Source of the DNA: Chitinophagaceae bacterium
GTDB taxonomy: Bacteria; Bacteroidota; Bacteroidia; Chitinophagales; Chitinophagaceae
Length of the DNA: 50,306 nucleotides
Reading direction: 5' to 3'
Assembly: GCA_947380605.1 (NCBI GenBank)
Contig: CANCRO010000008.1
Location: 1 to 50,306 of the forward strand
In this document: piece by piece, positions 16,664 through 24,245 of the stretch
Layout: every line of letters begins with the position of its first letter
How positions within the stretch are numbered: the first letter of the stretch is position 1
Made by a program: the position numbers and the translations under genes
Notes under the pieces: generated by a model
Databases searched by the model: none
What the model saw: the letters and a program-made list of their open reading frames with translations, nothing else
What the model was told of the DNA's origin: nothing

Positions 16664-19600
16664 TTGGATAAATTCAATTCATTCAAGCAGTTTATTGTTA
16701 GAAAAAGTTATCTATTGGTAACAGCAGCTTGGTTAGTGACGATATCTTTTATAATTGATAATTATCTAACAGGGAATGCTTCTCCCAAAACAGTCACTAA
16801 AAATTTAACCAGTTTTATTGAAAGGCAGCAAGAAGATTTTTATGCGTTGGCCTCAGATTCGGTTTTTTTAGAAAGACTTACTAATCAAAAATATGACGAG
16901 ACCTTACTTCAGGAGATCACCCATAAAAAATATTTTTTATTTGTATATCAAAAGAAAACTTATTCGGAACAATTTAATCTGCTTTTTTGGTCTACACAGG
17001 TGGTTGATCCAGCGGGTGTGCTTTCTGTAGCGCATCAGAAAACAGGTTTTATTCAATTAGCGAATGGTTATTATGTATGGCAAAAAATTATTTTTAAAGA
17101 CTTCATCTTCGTTGGGCTGATCCCTATTCAGTGGAATTATGCTATAACCAACGATTATCTTGTCAACTCCTTTACTACGGGAAAAAATATTGAAAAATCC
17201 TATTCGATTTCAGACAAAAGAGTAATAAATAATATCTACGCTATTGATGGACATTTTCTATTTTCCTTAATGCCAAAGGATGTTAACAGTGGTGTTCATA
17301 ATAATCTGCTGGCTGTTATGTTAAGAATGATTGCATCATTTTTTATATTATTTTTTGTTCACCTTACTTCAGCTTTTATCATTCAAAAAAATTTTTATAA
17401 GGGAGTATCTTTTTTAGTCGTGGTGATTTTTGCTTTGAGAATGGCTAGTTATTATTTACCCATTCCAGTGAGTTTCCGCCAATTTGAGTTATTTGACCCT
17501 TCTATTTATGGCTCTAGTAGCATATCTCGTTCTTTAGGTGATTTGTTGATTAATTCAATTTTATTTTTATGGATTATTCTTTTCATTCGGTTTTATATAC
17601 AAGATAAAAGAGTTACCCTTATAGTAAAATCTCCTGTTACAAGGTGGCTGGTAATTATTATAGGGGCTTCTGTTTTGCTTCTTTGTACTTTGCTAGTCGG
17701 TCATCTGATTCGGACGATGGTGGCGGATTCAAATATTTCTTTTGATGTAGTTAATTTCTTTACGCTTTCGATTTACAGTGTAATTGGATTTGTTGTTTTT
17801 GGATGTTTGGCTATTGGTTATTTCTTAGCCACTCAAATTGTCATTTTTCTGCTTCGGCCTTTTTTACCTAAGAACATTCTATTACTGTTGATCACCATTA
17901 CTGTAGTAGGGTTATTTGCTTTAACCCTAAGGATTGGTCACTCAACCGTACTTTTTGAGTTGTACCTATTGATATGGTTATTGATTTATTTATTGTTGCT
18001 CAATGATAAAAATCTTTTTTTACTTTCCTCAGCTATCATTTCTTCCAGGTTTATATTTTGGTTATTCTTTTTTTCAATTGCTATCAGTACCGTTATTTTA
18101 ACAGAAAATAGCAATAAGGAAATAGGACAGCGGAAGCATTATGCAGAAGTATTAGCTATTAAAGCTGACCCGTCGAGTGAGAAATTGATGAGTACGGTTC
18201 TTACTGACTTCAGCAGTGAATCAATTGCTCCAATTTTTAATCTGTTTAAAATTTCAGCGTCTAATCAATTACTTAAAGATAGTTTGTTGAGCGACAATTT
18301 TTCAGGGTACTTGAATAAATACGACACTAGAATTTTTACATTTGATGCGAATGAAAAGCCTTTATTTAATGAAGATTCAACCAGCTTTACTATTTTAAAT
18401 AGTATTTTAAATACCCAAGCAAAACCTACTGAAATTAATGGTCTTTATTATTACGATGTTTCCTTCGATCGTTTTAATTACATCAGCAAGAAAGACATTT
18501 TCGATTCTACTGGTAAATTATTAGGTTATATTTTTATTTTGGCAAGCCCCAAAAAATACAAAACGGATGCATTGTACCCTGAACTTTTTTTAAAGGGTTA
18601 TGAAAGCTCTATTGAAAATTCACCTATATATTATTATGCGGTATATAATCAACACAAATTGGTTAGTAGTCATAATGATTATCCTTTTCCCCTTCAAGTA
18701 GTATATACTACTTCAAACTCCAGTGCTTTTAGCTTAATTAAAAAGAGCGACTTTGATGAGCTTTGGTATCAACCAGCTGCTGGAAAAGCGGTAGTTATAG
18801 TGAAGAAGAATAATAATTTTATTGAAGCCGTTACCCTTTTCTCTTACCTTTTTTGTACTTTTTTATTCATTACTGCTGTAGGCTGGATACTAACAGCTAT
18901 TATTCAATCACGTTTTCATTTTCGTGAATTAGGTAGGTATTGGCAAATGAGTATCAGAAACCAGGTGCATAGTACCATTATCTTTATTAGTCTGAGTGCT
19001 TTTATCATCGTGGGGATAGCTACCATTATATTTTTTAATGAACGCTATAATAACAATAATCGTGAACAATTGGCGAGTATTATTCATAGTATGCAAAATG
19101 AGGTTCAGAACGCTCTGTCTGATATCATTGTTTTTGATGATGTGATAAAAGTATATGATGAGGTAAATATTAATAGGCTTAAGAAGGTGATTTCTAATAT
19201 CTCTGAAGCTCATGCAGTCGATATAAATTTTTATGATTTAGATGGTACATTAAGCGCTTCTTCATTACCTCTTCCTTACAGCAAGGGAATTGTAAGTAAT
19301 CAAATGGATCCATTTGCTTATTATCATTTAAATAATTTAAAAGAAATACAGTTTTCTAAAGAGGAAATGATTGGCAGCTTGAAATTTCTCAGTAATTATG
19401 TGCCCATCCTAGACGAAAGGGGCAGTGTATATGGATATCTTAATATTCCCTACTTTACTTCACAATCCAAACTTCGTCAGGAAATATCTAATTTTTTGGT
19501 GGCTATCATTAATCTGAATGCTTTTATTTTTTTAATTGCAGGTATTGTTGCATTTTTTATTACCAATCGAATTACCCGTTCTTTTTCATTTATAAGTAAT

Positions 19601-20413
19601 AAAATGAAGGCGGTAAGTTTAGGGCAAAAGAATGAAACTATTATCTGGAATAAAAAGGATGAGATAGGAGAATTGGTAGACGAGTATAATAAGATGGTCC
19701 AAAAATTAGATGAAAGTGCATTGGCGCTAGCTAAAAATGAAAGGGAAACTGCTTGGAGAGAGATGGCAAGACAAGTAGCACATGAAATAAAAAATCCGCT
19801 TACTCCCATGAAGTTGAGCTTGCAATATCTTCAACGAGCAATTGAAATGGATAAAAAAGACATTCATGAGCTGACTAAAAATGTAACGCAAACATTGGTT
19901 GAACAAATTGATCATCTTAGCCAAATTGCTGCTGATTTTTCCCAGTTTGCCAATATTGATAATCCACGCAATGAAGTATTCGACCTGAATGAAACGATTC
20001 AATCTCTGATACAATTACATTCGGTTGAGGGTAATATTGATATAAGCTGGAAACCATCGGGCTCAAAAGTATATATTACGGCAGACCGTACGCATATTAA
20101 TCGTCTATTTACCAACCTAATTCAAAATGCTCAGCAGTCGATTCCAGATGGAAGGAAAGCTAAAATTATAGTTGCTGAGGAGCTGATAGAAAATAAAGTT
20201 GTAATCACCCTACAAGATAATGGAGCAGGTATTCCAGCGGAAATTCGTTCAAAAATATTTACACCTAATTTTACTACTAAAAATTCAGGTACTGGCTTAG
20301 GTTTAGCTATGTGCAGGGGGATTGTGGAAGAATGTAAGGGTACTATTTGGTTTGAAACTTCTATGGACCAAGGCAGTACCTTTTTTGTAACCTTACCCTT
20401 AACATTGATCTAG
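16664..20413 (+). CDS. Very large NtrY-like membrane sensor histidine kinase
   Basis: A 1249-residue protein. The only plausible start is TTG 16664; no ATG precedes the first membrane helix. The N-terminal half has about nine membrane helices around a small extracytoplasmic part, then a soluble sensor region (about residues 490-720), a helix at about 725-750, a second extracytoplasmic region (about 795-930) and a final helix. A HAMP domain (about 965-1015) leads to HisKA with phospho-acceptor His1040 in QVAHEIKNPLTPMKLSL. The HATPase_c domain shows the N box NLIQNAQQS, DNGAGIP and GTGLGLAM. The NPLTPMKLSL run is characteristic of NtrY-type kinases. No response regulator gene is adjacent, so its partner is unknown. 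The stop codon overlaps that of convergent polX in the shared CTAG. Confidence 0.85.
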   Translation: MDKFNSFKQFIVRKSYLLVTAAWLVTISFIIDNYLTGNASPKTVTKNLTSFIERQQEDFYALASDSVFLERLTNQKYDETLLQEITHKKYFLFVYQKKTYSEQFNLLFWSTQVVDPAGVLSVAHQKTGFIQLANGYYVWQKIIFKDFIFVGLIPIQWNYAITNDYLVNSFTTGKNIEKSYSISDKRVINNIYAIDGHFLFSLMPKDVNSGVHNNLLAVMLRMIASFFILFFVHLTSAFIIQKNFYKGVSFLVVVIFALRMASYYLPIPVSFRQFELFDPSIYGSSSISRSLGDLLINSILFLWIILFIRFYIQDKRVTLIVKSPVTRWLVIIIGASVLLLCTLLVGHLIRTMVADSNISFDVVNFFTLSIYSVIGFVVFGCLAIGYFLATQIVIFLLRPFLPKNILLLLITITVVGLFALTLRIGHSTVLFELYLLIWLLIYLLLLNDKNLFLLSSAIISSRFIFWLFFFSIAISTVILTENSNKEIGQRKHYAEVLAIKADPSSEKLMSTVLTDFSSESIAPIFNLFKISASNQLLKDSLLSDNFSGYLNKYDTRIFTFDANEKPLFNEDSTSFTILNSILNTQAKPTEINGLYYYDVSFDRFNYISKKDIFDSTGKLLGYIFILASPKKYKTDALYPELFLKGYESSIENSPIYYYAVYNQHKLVSSHNDYPFPLQVVYTTSNSSAFSLIKKSDFDELWYQPAAGKAVVIVKKNNNFIEAVTLFSYLFCTFLFITAVGWILTAIIQSRFHFRELGRYWQMSIRNQVHSTIIFISLSAFIIVGIATIIFFNERYNNNNREQLASIIHSMQNEVQNALSDIIVFDDVIKVYDEVNINRLKKVISNISEAHAVDINFYDLDGTLSASSLPLPYSKGIVSNQMDPFAYYHLNNLKEIQFSKEEMIGSLKFLSNYVPILDERGSVYGYLNIPYFTSQSKLRQEISNFLVAIINLNAFIFLIAGIVAFFITNRITRSFSFISNKMKAVSLGQKNETIIWNKKDEIGELVDEYNKMVQKLDESALALAKNERETAWREMARQVAHEIKNPLTPMKLSLQYLQRAIEMDKKDIHELTKNVTQTLVEQIDHLSQIAADFSQFANIDNPRNEVFDLNETIQSLIQLHSVEGNIDISWKPSGSKVYITADRTHINRLFTNLIQNAQQSIPDGRKAKIIVAEELIENKVVITLQDNGAGIPAEIRSKIFTPNFTTKNSGTGLGLAMCRGIVEECKGTIWFETSMDQGSTFFVTLPLTLI

Positions 20414-22092
20414 ATATTTTTCATTTTCTTTCTATCTGATAAATATTGTTCTAGTTCTTTTAATCCAAAACTACTTAGGTTTTGTTCTTTGGTGAGCATG
20501 GCCTTTTGTGCTACCAGCATACCATATCGGATATCGTCAAATCCTTCTGGTGAATGTGCATCTGGGTTGATCGATATCAATACATTTTTTTCTAGTGCGT
20601 AATCAATATGTCGCCAGTCAATATCTAATCGACTAGGATGGGCATTTAATTCTATTACTACTTGATTGGCAGCACAAGCGTCAATAATACGTTTATGATC
20701 TACAGGATATCCTTTTCGGCTTAATAATAACCGACCTGTCATATGCCCCAAAATAGTAGTGTAGGGATTTTCAATTGCATTAATTAGCCGGAGCATTGCT
20801 TTATCCTCCGCCATTTTTAAATTGGAGTGGACTGATGCAATGACCAGATCGAAAGTGGCTAAAATATTATTGCTGTAGTCTAGACTGCCGTCATTTAAAA
20901 TATCACTTTCTATACTTTTAAAAATTTTAAAGGGGGCCAATTGGGAATTTAAAGTGTCGATATTGGCATGCTGTTCTTTTAATCTTTCAATTTGTAATCC
21001 ATTAGCATAAAATGCTGATTTACTATGATCGCTAATCACTAGGTATTCAAAGCCCTTTGAAATAGCATTTTTTGCCATTTCCTCAATGGTATTACTTCCG
21101 TCACTCCAGTTACTATGACTATGTATGATACCTTTGATATCAGCAATCTTCAAAAGGTTGGGTAGTGCCTGCTGTTTTGCCTTTTCAATAGTACTCGTAA
21201 GTTCTCTTTGGCAGTTGGGAATGAAATTGATAGAAGCTTGGCTAAATATGGCTTCCTCATTTTTGCAAGCGGAGTAATCAATACCAGGAAATTGCTTAAT
21301 AAATTCAGTAGCAAATTCATCAGCGCATCCTTTTAGAAAAGCAGTTTTTATACTATCTTTTTTATCAGTACTGTAAACCCTCAATTTTATACCTACTGAA
21401 AGTCCAAATAGTAAATCCGCTTCATTTTTTTCTATCAGCTCAAAGTCTTCTACCCCTGAAAAAGTAGTTTCGATATTTTGAATAGGGGTATCTATAACTA
21501 TTTCTAGCTCATTGATAATTTCCAACTGTCTTTTATAAGCCCCTGTAAATTCAATCCGATTGTTGGGGAAGGATTTTTCAAAAAAACTTTTCACCAGTTC
21601 CTGAACGGGTTCTATCTGAGCATAAAGAAAGCTTCCCTGACTTTTTAAATAAAACTCAATTGTTTCAGTTACATTTTGCTGAGTTTTTTCGCCAAATCCT
21701 TTATAAAGTTTTAATCTATTTTCTTTGCAAGCGTATAATAATTCACCAATACTTTCAATTTCCATCTCTTTCCAAATGGTGCTAATCTTTTTTGGCCCAA
21801 TGCCTTTTATATTTAGCATCTCTATTACGCCTGGGGGTGTTTTGGCTATCATTTCCTCTAGCGCTTGTAAAACTCCGGTGTTTAATAATTCAATCACCTT
21901 TTTACCAGCAGATTCTCCAATTCCTTTGACGCCAAAGATCTTGTCTGGGGGAGTCTCGCTTAATTGAATGGTTAGTTTATCTATAGTAAAGGCAGCAGCA
22001 GCATAAGATTTAGCCTTAAAACTGTTTTCATTATGGATGTCCATCAATTTGGCCAATAAAGAGAAAGATTCAGCTATCTGGTTGTTATTCAT
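20410..22092 (-). CDS. polX: PolX-family protein: degenerate DNA polymerase beta domain plus PHP domain
   Basis: A 560-residue protein from ATG 22092 (a TTG two codons upstream is ignored). Residues 1-150 carry two helix-hairpin-helix motifs (VKGIGESAGKKV and IKGIGPKKISTIW) as in bacterial PolX. In the nucleotidyltransferase domain the usual G-S-x-R-R...D-x-D is GAYKR...ELE (about 184-197). The third Asp, normally in VDLR, is Lys in IKLR (about 236). The C-terminal PHP domain (about 320-535) looks intact: HSHSNWSDG, VISDHSKS, ESDIL, ASVHSN, GHMTGRL, ELNAHPSRLD, NPDAHSPEG. DNA end processing or 3' phosphoesterase/exonuclease activity is therefore more likely than synthesis. It is followed by convergent overlap with the kinase gene. 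Confidence 0.9.
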   Translation of the reverse strand: MNNNQIAESFSLLAKLMDIHNENSFKAKSYAAAAFTIDKLTIQLSETPPDKIFGVKGIGESAGKKVIELLNTGVLQALEEMIAKTPPGVIEMLNIKGIGPKKISTIWKEMEIESIGELLYACKENRLKLYKGFGEKTQQNVTETIEFYLKSQGSFLYAQIEPVQELVKSFFEKSFPNNRIEFTGAYKRQLEIINELEIVIDTPIQNIETTFSGVEDFELIEKNEADLLFGLSVGIKLRVYSTDKKDSIKTAFLKGCADEFATEFIKQFPGIDYSACKNEEAIFSQASINFIPNCQRELTSTIEKAKQQALPNLLKIADIKGIIHSHSNWSDGSNTIEEMAKNAISKGFEYLVISDHSKSAFYANGLQIERLKEQHANIDTLNSQLAPFKIFKSIESDILNDGSLDYSNNILATFDLVIASVHSNLKMAEDKAMLRLINAIENPYTTILGHMTGRLLLSRKGYPVDHKRIIDACAANQVVIELNAHPSRLDIDWRHIDYALEKNVLISINPDAHSPEGFDDIRYGMLVAQKAMLTKEQNLSSFGLKELEQYLSDRKKMKNI

Positions 22093-22095
22093 AGT

Positions 22096-22103
22096 CAAAT
22101 GTA
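22096..22103 (-). promoter_or_regulatory. -7 promoter box of polX, three bases from the start codon
   Basis: On the minus strand TACATTTG matches TAnnTTTG exactly and is followed by ACT and then the ATG at 22092. Transcription would begin at about the start codon, implying a leaderless mRNA. No clear -33 TTTG was seen. Confidence 0.5.
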
Positions 22104-22250
22104 AATCGAATTTTCAAAACTGTTTGGAAAGGGAATGCACTAATTTAGTTCTCCTTATTTTATATTTTTCAAATTAAGCAGCTTAAGTGGTACTTGGAAA
22201 TTAATAAATTAAAATAAAGTAAGCAGAAAAACAGAGAATGGATGGAAACA

Positions 22251-22278
22251 AAAAGTCCCGGCTTTCGCCAGGACTTTT
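22251..22278 (-). terminator. Intrinsic terminator after the histone-like gene
   Basis: Read on the minus strand, an 8-bp stem AAAAGTCC/GGACTTTT encloses a second short GGC/GCC stem with a GAAA-type loop, and T residues follow. It closes the L21-L27-histone-like transcription unit. Confidence 0.75.
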
Positions 22279-22308
22279 CTATTAGTTTCGCTTTTTAAAA
22301 AGCAAAGC

Positions 22309-22497
22309 TTACTTCTTTTTTGCAGCAGCTTTCTTAGCTGGTGCTTTTTTTGCTACTTTTTTAGCTGGAGCTTTTTTAGCTGGAGCTTTTTTTGCAGCTT
22401 TTTTAGCTGGAGCTTTTTTTGCAGCTTTTTTAGCTGGTGCTTTTTTTGCTACTTTTTTAGCTGGTGCTTTTTTTGCAGCTTTTTTTGCAGTTGCCAT
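22309..22497 (-). CDS. Lys/Ala/Pro-rich histone H1-like protein
   Basis: A 62-residue protein made almost entirely of Ala, Lys and Pro in repeats of the type KKAPAKK, after the start MATAKKAAKK. No hydrophobic core, enzyme motif or membrane segment is present. Such proteins resemble the C-terminal tail of eukaryotic histone H1 and bacterial Hc1-like/AlgP-like tails, and are expected to bind DNA or RNA through charge. Its place directly after L27, with a terminator behind it, suggests co-expression with ribosome production. The repetitive DNA (units of about 18-24 bases) should make its length variable between strains. The function is inference from composition. Confidence 0.75.
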   Translation of the reverse strand: MATAKKAAKKAPAKKVAKKAPAKKAAKKAPAKKAAKKAPAKKAPAKKVAKKAPAKKAAAKKK

Positions 22498-22577
22498 GTT
22501 CTTTAAAATTTAATTGGTTAGTAAATAATACTTAAAATTAAAAATATTTTTTTATCTACCAAAAAAAATTTTATTTT

Positions 22578-22844
22578 TTATGCAGAAGCTTCTACCGCAT
22601 TGATAGAAATATAGCTCTTATCGCCCCTTCCTTTTTTGAACTCTACGATGCCATCAGCTAGTGCAAAAATGGTAAAATCTTTTCCAAGACCAACATTCTT
22701 ACCTGGATGATACACAGTCCCACGTTGACGTACAATGATATTGCCTGAACTAACAGGTTGTCCGCCATAGATTTTTACACCTAATCTTTTGCTTTGCGAA
22801 TCACGGCCATTTTTAACCGAACCTTCACCTTTTTTATGTGCCAT
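22578..22844 (-). CDS. rpmA: 50S ribosomal protein L27 (bL27)
   Basis: An 88-residue protein of the large subunit, whose N-terminal tail reaches the peptidyl-transferase centre. The sequence is canonical: [30 protein letters not shown] and [18 protein letters not shown]. There is no N-terminal extension of the type that needs protease removal in Firmicutes. It lies 109 bases after rplU in the usual L21-L27 order. Confidence 0.97.
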   Translation of the reverse strand: MAHKKGEGSVKNGRDSQSKRLGVKIYGGQPVSSGNIIVRQRGTVYHPGKNVGLGKDFTIFALADGIVEFKKGRGDKSYISINAVEASA

Positions 22845-22953
22845 TTTTAATTATTTTTTTTTATTTCGAATTCCAATTTTTAGGCTATTTTGATCATTTT
22901 TGGCAAATTTTCAATTTTTTATTGAAGTCACCCAAATGAAAAATATACTTCAA

Positions 22954-23259
22954 TTAAGCGATTTCAGTCACCTGAATTTTAGTGTAATGCGTACGATGTC
23001 CGTGTTTTTTACGGAAACCTTTTCTTCTTTTCATTTTAAAGGCAATTACTTTATCGCCTTGTACTAGATCGCTTAAAATTTCCGCTTTAACGATTGCTTT
23101 TACGTTGCTACCGATAGATACTTTTCCGGCATTGTCAGTCATCAGAACTTCTGAAAACTCAACTTTATCGCCACTCTTACCTTCGATATGCGGTACATAC
23201 AAGCTATCGCCTGCTTTCACTTTAAACTGTTGACCTGCTATTTTTACTACTGCTAACAT
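22954..23259 (-). CDS. rplU: 50S ribosomal protein L21 (bL21)
   Basis: A 101-residue large-subunit protein. The start is ATG 23259 (MLAVVKIAGQQFKV), which matches other L21 proteins; the open frame continues 50 codons upstream, but that part covers the promoter and is not L21-like. Family motifs are GDKVEFSEVLM, and the basic C terminus KMKRRKGFRKKHGHRTHYTKI that contacts 23S rRNA. It is the first gene of the L21-L27-histone-like unit. Confidence 0.97.
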   Translation of the reverse strand: MLAVVKIAGQQFKVKAGDSLYVPHIEGKSGDKVEFSEVLMTDNAGKVSIGSNVKAIVKAEILSDLVQGDKVIAFKMKRRKGFRKKHGHRTHYTKIQVTEIA

Positions 23260-23279
23260 ATTACCAAAATTTAGGACGG

Positions 23280-23287
23280 CAAAGGTA
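23280..23287 (-). promoter_or_regulatory. -7 promoter box of the L21 operon
   Basis: On the minus strand TACCTTTG is an exact TAnnTTTG match, 20 bases before the rplU start codon. This supports the shorter rplU start. No good -33 element was identified. Confidence 0.6.
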
Positions 23288-23432
23288 AGGGAATTCAGAT
23301 TAAATGAGAGAATTATAAAAGGGAATTTTGTAAAAATCCTGGGTTTAGGGCATTTTAGGGGCATTTTAAGTGTAAAATCAGTTAAGAAAGCTTTAAAAAT
23401 ACTATCCAAATAGCGTTGAGTAATAAACTTAT

Positions 23433-23440
23433 TATATTCG
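23433..23440 (+). promoter_or_regulatory. -7-like promoter box of the acyltransferase gene
   Basis: TATATTCG differs from TAnnTTTG at one position and lies nine bases before the ATG at 23450. It would give a very short leader. Confidence 0.4.
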
Positions 23441-23449
23441 CTTTATATT

Positions 23450-24217
23450 ATGAAACAGCTAATTTTCCCATTTAGGGTACTTTTTTCCCTTTATGGTTTT
23501 ATATTATTTATTATTTTACTGTTACTACTTTTCCCTCTAGTGATCATCGCTTCTTTTTTTGGAAAAATTAGAGGAGGAAATTTTATTTATAAAATATGCC
23601 AGTTTTGGGCTGATTCTATGATGATCATTTGGGGAATACGGCATCGAAATATTTTTGAGTCGCCACATGATAAAAATAAACAATATGTTTTTATTTTTAA
23701 TCATATTTCTTATATGGATATCCCCATTATTATGAAGGCTATCCGCAAGCAGCCCTTTAGAATTTTAGGGAAGTCGGAAATGGCAAAAATTCCAGTATTT
23801 GGTTTTTTATATCAGCACGCAGTGGTGATGGTAGACCGGAGCAATGCAGTTAAAAGAGCAGAGAGTGTCGCAAAATTAAAAGCCTTTATCCGAAAAGGTA
23901 TTTCTGTTGTCATTGCCCCGGAAGGCACTTTTAATATGACCGCTAATCCTTTAAAAGAGTTTTATGACGGGGCATTTAAAATTGCCATTGAAACGCAAAC
24001 ACCTATTAAGCCAATTTTATTTTTAGATACCTTCCATCGGATGCATTACAAAAGTATATTTACATTATCACCAGGCAGGTCTAGGGCAATTTATTTGGAG
24101 GAAATAAGTGTGGAGGGACTAACGATGGATGAATTGCCATTATTAAAGAAAAAAGTGTATGATTTGATGGAAAGTAAATTAATTACCTACCAAGTAAGTT
24201 GGATTAACCCATCCTAA
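23450..24217 (+). CDS. 1-acyl-sn-glycerol-3-phosphate acyltransferase (PlsC-like)
   Basis: A 255-residue inner-membrane enzyme expected to acylate lysophosphatidic acid to phosphatidic acid in phospholipid synthesis. A strongly hydrophobic N terminus (GFILFIILLLLLFPLVIIASFF) anchors it. The acyltransferase motifs are in order: NHISYMD (the HX4D catalytic pair), then GKSEMAKIPVFGFLY, VMVDRSN, and the glycerophosphate-binding APEGTFN. Length is normal for PlsC. It starts 190 bases from divergent rplU and priA follows 28 bases after its stop, so the two may share an mRNA. Other lysophospholipid or ornithine-lipid acyltransferases share the motifs, so the exact acceptor is unproven. Confidence 0.88.
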   Translation: MKQLIFPFRVLFSLYGFILFIILLLLLFPLVIIASFFGKIRGGNFIYKICQFWADSMMIIWGIRHRNIFESPHDKNKQYVFIFNHISYMDIPIIMKAIRKQPFRILGKSEMAKIPVFGFLYQHAVVMVDRSNAVKRAESVAKLKAFIRKGISVVIAPEGTFNMTANPLKEFYDGAFKIAIETQTPIKPILFLDTFHRMHYKSIFTLSPGRSRAIYLEEISVEGLTMDELPLLKKKVYDLMESKLITYQVSWINPS

Positions 24218-24245
24218 AAAATTAATCTTGCTGTAAAAATATTGA

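Noticed and set aside
18929-19213. Minus-strand open frame in the sensor kinase
   Set aside because: Shadow frame; the plus-strand membrane helices and sensor region are continuous through it.
19477-19809. Minus-strand open frame opposite the HAMP/HisKA region of the sensor kinase
   Set aside because: Antisense shadow of a coding region with clear kinase motifs.
23260-23409. N-terminal 50-codon extension of L21
   Set aside because: It covers the promoter box at 23280-23287 and has no similarity to L21; the conserved start is ATG 23259.
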